A stretch of DNA of 64,000 bases from assembly GCF_021533215.1 (NCBI RefSeq), contig NZ_JAJNKA010000002.1, forward strand, positions 106,001-170,000, given 5' to 3'. The DNA is from Portibacter lacus. Lineage in GTDB: Bacteria > Bacteroidota > Bacteroidia > Chitinophagales > Saprospiraceae. Each line of letters opens with the position of its first letter. Position 1 is the stretch's first letter. The notes beneath the pieces were generated by a model. It saw only the letters and a program-made list of their open reading frames with translations. It did not search any database and was not told the DNA's origin. The position numbers and the translations under genes are program-made. Positions 36,301 to 43,979 of the stretch are shown here, piece after piece.

Positions 36301-36413
36301 TCGAAAACGGTTCCTTTGATAGTATGTTGACTATACACAGAATCGAAAGTAAAGACAATAAGAATTATGAGAGTGATCTTAAGCAAGATCATCTTGTTTT
36401 TATTAAATACCAT
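33357..36413 (-). CDS. susC: SusC/RagA-family TonB-dependent outer-membrane transporter
   Basis: This 1018-residue protein has a signal peptide, a carboxypeptidase-regulatory-like domain (about 29-105, IKGTVFDTEGITLIGANVLE), a TonB-box-like region (EVVVVGYGTQKRSNISGAVS), a plug domain with SPGSALTVRVRGTGTI and a long beta-barrel ending in AGLQLTL. It imports oligosaccharides across the outer membrane with TonB energy. ATG at 36413 or 36392 (MILLKITLII) are both possible. A 12-bp stem hairpin lies 30 bp upstream and must be passed or bypassed for transcription from above. Confidence 0.96.
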   Translation of the reverse strand: MVFNKNKMILLKITLIILIVFTFDSVYSQHTIKGTVFDTEGITLIGANVLEKGTSTGTITDIDGSFSLEVSDKNTSIIVSYIGMQEQEISLNGLSEIQVTLSENANLMDEVVVVGYGTQKRSNISGAVSTVSAEEIASTPVLRIEQAIQGRTAGVQITQNSGSPGSALTVRVRGTGTITNSDPLYVVDGVIVEGMDFLNPNDIENISVLKDAASAAIYGARAANGVVLVTTKTGSKKQGGTISYDTYYGNQAISNKLDLLNAREYAVISNESYINSGSAPFVNLQDPSIFNEGTDWQEAIFQNAPILSHNLSMNGGGEGFNVGLSGGYFLQDGVVGLDKARFKRYTARAVMSYDVKPWMKIGANIGFTNFSRNTLPENNEFTSPIIQALNMDPLTPVTKPDGTYAYSDFVDTDIRNPVNAIENTYNRYLANRVVGSTYGEIKFSDKLKFRSTYSVDATFAVANGFNPLFDLGIGPNDAPTAEKNNVNSVSIGHNTWKNWQWENLGFYNDTFGEHKIGIVFGTSANYNRGEYSGGANTNLPSNDPDDAYISNTVDPIGSQSAYESADEYTFFSYISKVNYDFKDRYLLTASFRADGSSKFGANKRFGYFPSVSAGWVINREEFFNVSAISLLKLRASWGKNGNDRIGNYGFTSVVLNGQNYTFGPGQNITNGAIALTVANPDLQWETTIQSNLGVDVELWDGKLYLSSDVYIKDTKDMLYNAPIPGIVGASAPTRNIGEIRNSGIEFLAQHRGAINEVGYEIGGNVSFLKNEVVFLGGGDPTFSGNTFVQGAVSKTDIGHPIASFFGYETDGIFQTAEEVASAAFQNANTSPGDVRFKDLNNDNVINDEDKTYIGNPSPDMIYGFNGSVNYKGFDFSGFFQGVYGNEIFNASVRYDKIGGNRPASILERWTGPGTSNFEPKVSISDPNNNNRVSDRFIEDGSYLRLKNIQLGYSLPASLLNKVNVSKLRFYVSGQNLLTFTNYSGFDPEIGNRGSLEIGIDRGFYPSSRTVLAGLQLTL

Positions 36414-36442
36414 ACTTAAAATAAGACTTCGTTGATAAAAAT

Positions 36443-36471
36443 TCCCGGAATTGAAGCACTCAATTCCGGGA
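36443..36471 (-). terminator. Strong hairpin between the CBM protein gene and susC
   Basis: TCCCGGAATTGA and TCAATTCCGGGA form a perfect 12-bp stem with a 5-base loop, followed on the minus strand by ATTTTTATC. It lies 7 bp behind the stop codon of the upstream gene and 30 bp before susC. It fits a terminator, or a processing/attenuation hairpin that lowers susC read-through. Confidence 0.85.
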
Positions 36472-36478
36472 CTATTCG

Positions 36479-39196
36479 CTATCTATTAACAATCATCTTT
36501 TTAATTCCGAAACTTGTAGGAGTATCGACTCTTACAAAGTATACGCCAGGGCTCATGCCTTGGACATTGATGATTCTTTCCATCTCATGATTTGAGATTG
36601 CATTTCTTGAAAGTAGTTGACCATTTACGTTAAGAATAGAAATGGTTTTGTCTTCGCTATTATTCCAGTTAATTCTAACGAAATCGTTAGAGACGTTCGG
36701 GTTAATAGAGAATAATGTTTCATTAAAACTTAAATCGTTCACACCGGAAGTTAACTCACAAGAGTTAAAAATGTAGCTCACTAAAACAGTATCTTTTTCT
36801 TCCATTAAAAGAACTCTATTAATGAATTCTCCAGTCGGATCTGTTATGTTACAATCACCTTCCGTTTCGAAAGATTCATATGCTCCAGAGTTTACAAATT
36901 TATATTCCACAATTGCAGAAGGTAATTCAACAGTTACCGTGTATATTCCATCACCATCTTCATCCGTCATCGGTGTTGCATCTGGAGACCAACCATTAAT
37001 TAACTGACCAGATAAAAATACACCATTTTCTCCTACAGTCTCTGCATTCATATCAACAATAAAAGTTGCCATATATTTTTCTGCAGCATCAGAACAAGTT
37101 CCGTCTGTAGAACATTCTCCGAAACAAGTGCTGATCACTGTATCAACAAAAACAGAATCTAAAGATCTATCATTAAATTCACCAACAGCACAATCTTGAC
37201 CCGCTATCTGCTCTTTACAATTCCAATCAGGTAAACAAATACCGTTAATGAAAGTATAAGCAGTTGTGAAACCTAATTCTCTTTCGATCGTAATAGAGTA
37301 TATTCCGTCACCATCAGGATCTGTCATTGCAGGTAGATCACCATGTCCAAAATAAGCACCTCCAGCAACATAAACGCCTTCACTACTCACTTCTTCATTA
37401 GTCATATTTACATTCCAAGTAATATTTACTGATGCTCCACAATCGTAGCAGCTCTCATAACATACAGGTCCAACAGAAGTAGATCCAGAGACCGTAATAA
37501 AACGGTTAGTAAATGTTCCATCATCATTAATGGTTGTTTTAGTACAAACATCACTTCCATCGAATTGCTCACTACTTGTCCAATTATCAAGGGTGAATTT
37601 ATATTCATAAGGGCCATTAGCAAGCGCTAAAGTAGTTATCCATATTCCATCTCCATCTTCATCTGTCATCGGATTAGATTCTCCAGACCAACCATTAAAA
37701 TCACCACTTACATATACCGTCGTAAAAGTGTCAGTATAGTTATTCATATTCACCTCAAATGTAACGTCATTCGTGCCAGCTGATATAGGTGATATCTGAA
37801 TGATATTATCAATGTAAGATGTATCATTCTTTCCTTCGGGAGCAACTCCGAAATCTGTAAAAAGTACTAACTGACCGTAAATATGCCCTGCTGCAGCTTC
37901 GAACGGATCTTCAATTCCAGGATTAGCAACATCAACACAAACCGTCTGCCAAGTGTTTATTTCTGTATTCTCAACCGTATTTAACCAAATTGGTCCTTCT
38001 GTCGAGCTAGCCTCAAGCTTGAAACCTATGTTTCCGATATGATCAAAATAGACATCAGCACAAATCTGCCCTCCATTCACTACATCAATAGGAATAGAAG
38101 GTGGAGGACTTGCATAAGCACCAGCCCATGTCATTGCTCCATCAGGCTTTACCAATTGGATAACATTCGGAGAATCATTAACATCAGTTGGATCTGGGTT
38201 AGCTACAATATGCGCCGTATCTCCGTCAATAGAACTTCCAAAATATTTATAATATGTTGTAGTTTCTGGAGTTTCCCAGTCAAAAATCACTCTCGTCATA
38301 ACTGTCGCTGGAGAGTCACAACTTCCAAAAAAGTGAATAGGCAAAACGATATCACCTGGAACCACTTCAATAAAGCGGTTCGTAAATTCTCCATCAGTTA
38401 CAGTACATGAACTTCCATCTGCAAGCGATTCGAAGTCACCCGAGTTAACAAACTTATACCTAACTGGACCAGCAGGCAAAGAAACAGTAACTTCCCAAAC
38501 ACCATCACCATCTTCATCTGTCATCGGTGTTGCATCTGCACTCCAATTATTGATAGAATCTCCAGCTAGAAACATACCACTTTCTCCAACAGTTAACTCA
38601 TTCGCATCTACACGAAATGTAACGTTGCTGCTTCCATCTGAACCTTCATAGGTAATATTATCCAAGTAAGTAATTACATCCTCTGTTCCTGCAGCTAATA
38701 AGAAATCTGGAAAAAATACAATTGCATTATAGATATTCCCAGCTGCTGGTGCCATATTATCCTCTATAGAATTCGCATCATAATCAAAACATAGAGTCTC
38801 CCATTCGTTAACTTTAGTATTTGCAACTGTTGTGTTCCAATTATCAGTGTCAGTAGTTGACCCTTCTAATTTAACTGACAAAGTACCAATGTGATCAAAA
38901 TATGCATCTATGCAAATTTTACCACCAGCTGTAGCATTTATAGGAGCTAGCAATTCCGTCGTTGAAACGGCCCCTGCCCATGTGTCGGAATTAGCAGCCC
39001 TTGTAAAAGCAAGAACGTTTTCTGAAGCATTTCCAGTCATATCTGGATTAGCAACTGTAGGAACAGGCTCGCCATCTAGAGAACTGGCAAAGTATTTAAA
39101 ACCAAGTGAAGTCCCTTCGGTTTCATAATCATAAACTATTTGTGCATTTAGTTGCACGGCGCATATTATAGCGCAAAAAAGTAGAATTTTTCTCAT
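36479..39196 (-). CDS. T9SS-secreted multi-domain carbohydrate-binding protein
   Basis: The chosen start is ATG at 39196 (MRKILLFCAIICAVQLNAQ), giving 905 residues with a clean signal peptide. Two jelly-roll-like modules (near residues 10-190 and 300-465, each beginning with DYETEGTSLGFKYF or DWETPETTTYYKYF and ending with YIDNI/YLDNI) alternate with four modules of CBM20/48-like type (NELTVGESGMFLAGDSINNW, PMTDEDGDGVWEVTVSLPAG, YKFVNSG). A type A T9SS sorting domain closes the protein (SPGVYFVRVDTPTSFGIKKM). No catalytic domain is visible. It is probably a surface or released glucan-binding protein of the utilization locus. Confidence 0.9.
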   Translation of the reverse strand: MRKILLFCAIICAVQLNAQIVYDYETEGTSLGFKYFASSLDGEPVPTVANPDMTGNASENVLAFTRAANSDTWAGAVSTTELLAPINATAGGKICIDAYFDHIGTLSVKLEGSTTDTDNWNTTVANTKVNEWETLCFDYDANSIEDNMAPAAGNIYNAIVFFPDFLLAAGTEDVITYLDNITYEGSDGSSNVTFRVDANELTVGESGMFLAGDSINNWSADATPMTDEDGDGVWEVTVSLPAGPVRYKFVNSGDFESLADGSSCTVTDGEFTNRFIEVVPGDIVLPIHFFGSCDSPATVMTRVIFDWETPETTTYYKYFGSSIDGDTAHIVANPDPTDVNDSPNVIQLVKPDGAMTWAGAYASPPPSIPIDVVNGGQICADVYFDHIGNIGFKLEASSTEGPIWLNTVENTEINTWQTVCVDVANPGIEDPFEAAAGHIYGQLVLFTDFGVAPEGKNDTSYIDNIIQISPISAGTNDVTFEVNMNNYTDTFTTVYVSGDFNGWSGESNPMTDEDGDGIWITTLALANGPYEYKFTLDNWTSSEQFDGSDVCTKTTINDDGTFTNRFITVSGSTSVGPVCYESCYDCGASVNITWNVNMTNEEVSSEGVYVAGGAYFGHGDLPAMTDPDGDGIYSITIERELGFTTAYTFINGICLPDWNCKEQIAGQDCAVGEFNDRSLDSVFVDTVISTCFGECSTDGTCSDAAEKYMATFIVDMNAETVGENGVFLSGQLINGWSPDATPMTDEDGDGIYTVTVELPSAIVEYKFVNSGAYESFETEGDCNITDPTGEFINRVLLMEEKDTVLVSYIFNSCELTSGVNDLSFNETLFSINPNVSNDFVRINWNNSEDKTISILNVNGQLLSRNAISNHEMERIINVQGMSPGVYFVRVDTPTSFGIKKMIVNR

Positions 39197-39250
39197 ACGT
39201 ATCAATTTAATTTTCACATTCAGTAATTTATCCATTAATTATTAAGTCAT

Positions 39251-39262
39251 TCAAGTACTTGA
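39251..39262. promoter_or_regulatory. 12-bp palindrome in the divergent regulator/CBM intergenic region
   Basis: TCAAGTACTTGA is a perfect palindrome midway between the divergent starts at 39196 and 39347. LuxR-type HTHs bind short dyads, so this is a candidate operator for the regulator at 39347. No experimental or comparative support is available here. Confidence 0.35.
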
Positions 39263-39346
39263 CAAAATAATATGTCACAATATTAAGGAGAATATTTTAT
39301 ATTCACGGTTAATTTATCTACATCAACACTACATCATATAGTTTTC

Positions 39347-42250
39347 ATGACATTTCGACAGATTTTCACAAATACGACGCAAATACTTAATATTCAATTT
39401 ATTACACGAAATAACTCCTTCATTGTTTTATTAATATTTATACTACACACTTCATTATTACTTTCTCAACAAGAAATTAATGGAAATTACTTGATTCAGA
39501 ATTATGATCGGATTCAACATCAATTTGGAACTCAAAATTGGGATATAGCAGAACTAGAAAATGGAAGTATTCTTATTGCAAACAACAGTGGTGTTTTAAT
39601 TTTCAATGGCATTTCATGGAAAATTATTCCCTTACCTAATAAAAGTATCGTTCGATCCATCGCTACAACTCCTTACGATATGATCTTCGTAGGTGGTCAA
39701 GATGAAATTGGATTTCTAAAACCTGGCATCGATGGTAATCTAATTTTTCATTCTATTGCTGATAAAATACCTCCTAATTATAAACCATTAGAAGATATAT
39801 GGGAAATCATATATCATGACGATGTTATTTATTTCAGATCTGTTAATAGAGTTTATGAATACAATCTAATCACGAAAAATGTCTCCGTCATTGATCCCGA
39901 ACATCCACTCATCTCTATTTTATTCACAAATGACAAATTATATTACCATGATTTATTTAGAGGAATTGTGGAAGTACAAGACACGAACAAGCTTTTTCCG
40001 AACTCTGAATTCTTCATGTATAAACAACTGCTAGAAATTATACAGATCGAAAACGAGTATTTCTTCATTACTGAAACAAATGGAATATTTAAATTAGCCA
40101 ATAATAAATTACGCCCTATTAACAAGGATCTCAATACCTCTCTTGTTCAATCAAGATTATTTAGTGCCTCTAAATTAAATAATAAAGAAATCGCACTAGG
40201 GACGCAATTTGATGGCATCCTCATTATCGATACAAACGGGAATGTTATCAATAGGATAAACAAAACGAACGGCCTTATTAATAACAATGTCCAAACCTTA
40301 CTTCTCGATCATGGAAATAGATTATGGGCAGGGACCTCTAACGGTATTTCAGCCATTGAGATAAATAGCTCTATACGCAAATTGGAACCAGACGATAACA
40401 AAAGTAGTAGCTTCTATGATGTGCAACTGCATAAGGATAAGATCTACTTCGCGTCGAATTCAGGTGTTTTCAGTACTCCCCTCTTTACGACTGCTTCTAC
40501 TCCCAAATATGAGTTCATAGAGAATAGTCAAGGGCAAGTTTGGGGATTAGATGTAATAGGTGATGAGCTCTTTATGGGGCATAACAATGGTGCGTATACC
40601 ATAGAAAATAATATTGCTAGCAAAATGTCAGAGATACCTGGCGCTTGGAAATTTGTACCTACTTCGAATCCAAATTTCTTATATACTGGAACCTACACTG
40701 GCATTGACATCTATAAAAAAGATGCTGGGAAATGGTCATTTTATAAGAAATTAAGTGGATTTAGTGAATCTTCCAGAATCATGTTCACGGTACAGAAGAA
40801 TGAATTATGGGTTTCTCACCCCTATCGTGGGGTTTATAAAATTACCCATGATGATAACTTCGAGGTTCAAGAAGTAAAAATTTACGATGAAAATGATGGA
40901 TTACCTTCTAATTTGCTAAACTACATCTTCCATCTTGATGGTATTCCTTATGTAACAGGAAGTACTGGTGTATATCGGTATGATCGAATCTACGATCAAT
41001 GGATCATCGATGAAGCCATTAATAACCTGCTGGGACCACAGAAAAACGTTCGACGATTAATTGAGATTAATGAAAATGCATTCTGGTTCATCTCCGAAGA
41101 TGAAGTAGGAATAGTTTCTGGATTAAAAAGTGGGAATCTCAGTAAAAAACTATATCCAGAGCTTGTTGGGCAAACCGTAGGAGGCTTTGAAAATATATCT
41201 CTTGTCAATAGTTCATTGGCTTTTGTGTGCACAGACCGAAGTGTTCTGAAAGTTGACATGTCAAAAAACATTGAAGAAGAAATTCCAAAAATTGCCATCA
41301 ATGAAGTTCGACTAACTGTACCTAAAGATAGTATGCTATTCGGTGGATATAGCACTGAAGAGCGCAAGCTAGTATTCAAACAAAAAGATGAAATAGAACT
41401 CAATTACAAACACAATGCCTTGCAATTCACCTTTAGCAATCCATATCATAATGAAAGAACAATGTATGCGGTAAAACTTGAGAAGAGTGAAGAAGGTGAT
41501 TGGTCACATTGGTCAGAAGCGACCTCTAAAGAGTTTAACAATTTAAAATATGGGAACTATGTTTTCAGTGTTAAAACTAAAGACCAACTAAATGTAGAGA
41601 GCGATCCTGCAGTCTACACCTTCGAGATTCTGCCGCCGTGGTACCTTTCATTGTGGGCTAAAACAATATATAGCCTTTTAATCTTAATTGGATTAGCAAG
41701 TATCATCATCATTCCACAAAAAAAATACACCAAAGATAAAGAAGTGCTAATAGAAGCTAAGATTCAGTCTGATGAGGCGTTAGAAAAAGTGCGAACTGAA
41801 AAATTAAAGGCAGATATAGAATTTAAAAATGCCGAATTAGCTTCTTCTACTTTGCATTTAGTTCAAAAGAATGAAACCATTAATAAGATTCGGTCTGAAC
41901 TAGAAGCGTTCAATAAAGATCTAAAGGATCGGAATTTGAAAAAAGAATTAAAAAAAGTTCTGTCTCTTGTGAATAGTGATGAACGTATGGAAGATGACTG
42001 GGAAAATTTTTCTGCTCATTTCGACCAAGTCCACACGAATTTCTTATCTCGACTCAGTAAGGAGTTTCCAGATATCACGCCTAAAGACCGTAAACTTTGC
42101 GCTTATTTAAGAATGAATCTCTCTACTAAGGAAATTGCACCTTTACTCCATATATCAGTTCGTGGTGTAGAGATCAGTCGATATCGATTAAGGAAGAAGC
42201 TTAATCTTGACAAAGAGCAAAATCTGAATGACTTCATGATTAATTTTTAG
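39347..42250 (+). CDS. One-component transmembrane sensor-regulator (propeller, Y_Y_Y, TM, coiled coil, LuxR HTH)
   Basis: This 967-residue protein has an N-terminal hydrophobic segment (about 22-42), Reg_prop-like propeller repeats (50-640), a Y_Y_Y domain (about 680-762, YGNYVFSVKTKDQLN), a membrane helix (about 766-786), a coiled coil (about 795-870) and a C-terminal LuxR-type HTH (about 895-965: TPKDRKLCAYLRMNLSTKEI, SVRGVEISRYRLRKKL). There is no kinase or receiver. The arrangement couples a periplasmic sugar sensor directly to DNA binding, as in SusR-like regulators. It is divergent from the CBM protein and next to the sus operon, so it most likely controls the locus. Confidence 0.92.
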   Translation: MTFRQIFTNTTQILNIQFITRNNSFIVLLIFILHTSLLLSQQEINGNYLIQNYDRIQHQFGTQNWDIAELENGSILIANNSGVLIFNGISWKIIPLPNKSIVRSIATTPYDMIFVGGQDEIGFLKPGIDGNLIFHSIADKIPPNYKPLEDIWEIIYHDDVIYFRSVNRVYEYNLITKNVSVIDPEHPLISILFTNDKLYYHDLFRGIVEVQDTNKLFPNSEFFMYKQLLEIIQIENEYFFITETNGIFKLANNKLRPINKDLNTSLVQSRLFSASKLNNKEIALGTQFDGILIIDTNGNVINRINKTNGLINNNVQTLLLDHGNRLWAGTSNGISAIEINSSIRKLEPDDNKSSSFYDVQLHKDKIYFASNSGVFSTPLFTTASTPKYEFIENSQGQVWGLDVIGDELFMGHNNGAYTIENNIASKMSEIPGAWKFVPTSNPNFLYTGTYTGIDIYKKDAGKWSFYKKLSGFSESSRIMFTVQKNELWVSHPYRGVYKITHDDNFEVQEVKIYDENDGLPSNLLNYIFHLDGIPYVTGSTGVYRYDRIYDQWIIDEAINNLLGPQKNVRRLIEINENAFWFISEDEVGIVSGLKSGNLSKKLYPELVGQTVGGFENISLVNSSLAFVCTDRSVLKVDMSKNIEEEIPKIAINEVRLTVPKDSMLFGGYSTEERKLVFKQKDEIELNYKHNALQFTFSNPYHNERTMYAVKLEKSEEGDWSHWSEATSKEFNNLKYGNYVFSVKTKDQLNVESDPAVYTFEILPPWYLSLWAKTIYSLLILIGLASIIIIPQKKYTKDKEVLIEAKIQSDEALEKVRTEKLKADIEFKNAELASSTLHLVQKNETINKIRSELEAFNKDLKDRNLKKELKKVLSLVNSDERMEDDWENFSAHFDQVHTNFLSRLSKEFPDITPKDRKLCAYLRMNLSTKEIAPLLHISVRGVEISRYRLRKKLNLDKEQNLNDFMINF

Positions 42251-42380
42251 GAATATAAGTCCTCACTAATAGTTCAAAGTGAGCATTAATCTTGCTCCCA
42301 TATCCACTTCGCAGTCCCACAAAAAAAAGTGGCAAATCAATTAAGATCTACCACTCTTATATTTTAATAAGGTTTACTTC

Positions 42381-42740
42381 TTATAAGCCATTAAACCACT
42401 CTTGGTACTTCTCCCCCATTATTGGTACTAATTTCTCTTCACCATTTAATGCAGCAATTAATCCAATGATCCAAAGCACAAATAATAAAATTCCTCCTAC
42501 GATATATACGATCCAACCTAGCACTGGAATAATCGCGATGAAACTTACTACGATTAAAGATAGACCAAGCCCTAAAGCTTGTCTAATGTGAAATGAAGCA
42601 TATGGTTGTTTGTCATTGTTGTTAATAACTAATGCTATTATTGTACCTATTAAGGTCATATATGATATGATTGCGATTGTTTTAGCATCCATTCCTGAGG
42701 ATTGTGGTGCTGGTCCTGGCGCATTTTCTTGATTCTCCAT
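42381..42740 (-). CDS. DUF4870 small membrane protein
   Basis: This 119-residue protein has a Pro-rich N-terminus, then three membrane helices (about 24-42, 58-80, 82-104). The family motifs AIISYMTLIGTIIALV and ASFHIRQALGLGL are plain. DUF4870 proteins are abundant, small and uncharacterized. It is monocistronic and divergent from the NdpA-like gene. Confidence 0.9.
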   Translation of the reverse strand: MENQENAPGPAPQSSGMDAKTIAIISYMTLIGTIIALVINNNDKQPYASFHIRQALGLGLSLIVVSFIAIIPVLGWIVYIVGGILLFVLWIIGLIAALNGEEKLVPIMGEKYQEWFNGL

Positions 42741-42887
42741 TTTGTTTTTTAAGTTTTATGATTTATTAAAGATTTGTTTCTATTATATATTAGAAACTAA
42801 AAAAGCTTATTTCACTAAAACTATATCTTTTTTTCGAAAGAAACAACTTAGTTTATTAAAATTCAGTCAATAAGAAAATTGAAATTG

Positions 42888-42895
42888 TACATTTG
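42888..42895 (+). promoter_or_regulatory. Candidate -7 promoter element of the NdpA-like gene
   Basis: TACATTTG matches the Bacteroidota -7 consensus TAnnTTTG and lies 37 bp before the ATG at 42933. A clear TTG at -33 is not seen. Confidence 0.4.
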
Positions 42896-42932
42896 TGCGC
42901 TAACTTCTATCTAAAAAAAGAATTTTAAGAGC

Positions 42933-43979
42933 ATGATTAATCATACACAGGCACACATAGAGGAATTATGGATTCACTATATAGGAAATGCTTCGCAAGA
43001 AGAAGGAATCCAATATTGTAATCAAAGTATAGCTGTTCAGACGCAAGAAATAGATGAGTTGTTAAGACAGTATTTCTTTGAAAACTTTAAAGAGCCTGAA
43101 TTTTTCGCCTTTGATTTCTATGATGGCAACATTGACCTAAATCCTGTGTACAATCATGCGAAGCAAATCTTTATGGAGCCAGAAACTCTGGGTGATCAAT
43201 CAGTGAGTATTGTGAAATACCTCTATGAAAACTCGAAGCATCCTAATATAAAAGCTGGTGATGTTATGATAGCTTATGTGAAAGAGATTCTAATCGATGA
43301 CGAACTTGTAGATGGTATCTGTATTTTCAAGTCAGAGAACAAACAGGCATTTCTTAACATTCAGAAAGTCGGACAGAAATATGAAGTCAATCAAAATGAA
43401 GGAATTAATCCAGGAAAGATTGATAAAGCTTGTATTATTTTCAATTCGGAAGAAAAAGATGGGTATAAAATATGTGCGCTAGACCACTCTAATAAATCAA
43501 AAGAAGCTCAGTTCTGGAAAGAGAAATTCCTAAACATCAAGCAAAGATCAGATGATTACCATCATACTAAAAATTACATTCAGGCAACGAAGGCTTTCGT
43601 TACTGAACGAATGCGACCACTTTATGAAATAGATAAAACACAGGAAGCTGAAATCATGAATCATTCTTTAGATTTTCTAAAAAATGAAGAGCAATTAGAT
43701 CAAGCATCTTTCGATGAAAGAGTTTTCAAAAGCCCTGATGTTATTAACGAGTTCCAATTATTCAAGCTTGATTACCAGCAAGAGAACGGTGTAGAACTTG
43801 CAGATCAGTTTGCTGTGAATCCTGCTGCTGTTAAGAATCAATCAAAAGTTTTCAAAAGCATTCTTAAGCTAGACAAGAACTTCCATGTCTATGTTCATGG
43901 AAATAGAGACTTGATAGAAAAGGGAACTGATGCTGATGGTCGTAAATATTATAAACTATTCTACGAGGAAGAAAATTAG
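42933..43979 (+). CDS. Nucleoid-associated protein, NdpA/YejK family
   Basis: This 348-residue soluble protein matches the 37-kDa nucleoid-associated family, with the N-terminal beta region (GICIFKSENKQAFLNIQKVG), the middle FWKEKFLNIKQRSDDYHHTK and the C-terminal FHVYVHGNRDLIEKG. E. coli YejK is found on the nucleoid; the molecular role is unclear, and some relatives sit beside phage-defence genes. Its 3' end overlaps the convergent T9SS gene by 4 bp. Confidence 0.87.
   Translation: MINHTQAHIEELWIHYIGNASQEEGIQYCNQSIAVQTQEIDELLRQYFFENFKEPEFFAFDFYDGNIDLNPVYNHAKQIFMEPETLGDQSVSIVKYLYENSKHPNIKAGDVMIAYVKEILIDDELVDGICIFKSENKQAFLNIQKVGQKYEVNQNEGINPGKIDKACIIFNSEEKDGYKICALDHSNKSKEAQFWKEKFLNIKQRSDDYHHTKNYIQATKAFVTERMRPLYEIDKTQEAEIMNHSLDFLKNEEQLDQASFDERVFKSPDVINEFQLFKLDYQQENGVELADQFAVNPAAVKNQSKVFKSILKLDKNFHVYVHGNRDLIEKGTDADGRKYYKLFYEEEN

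Noticed and set aside
42262..42283. Hairpin CTCACT/AGTGAG behind the LuxR-type regulator as terminator
   Set aside because: Six-bp stem with 10-base loop and no T run; too weak to call.
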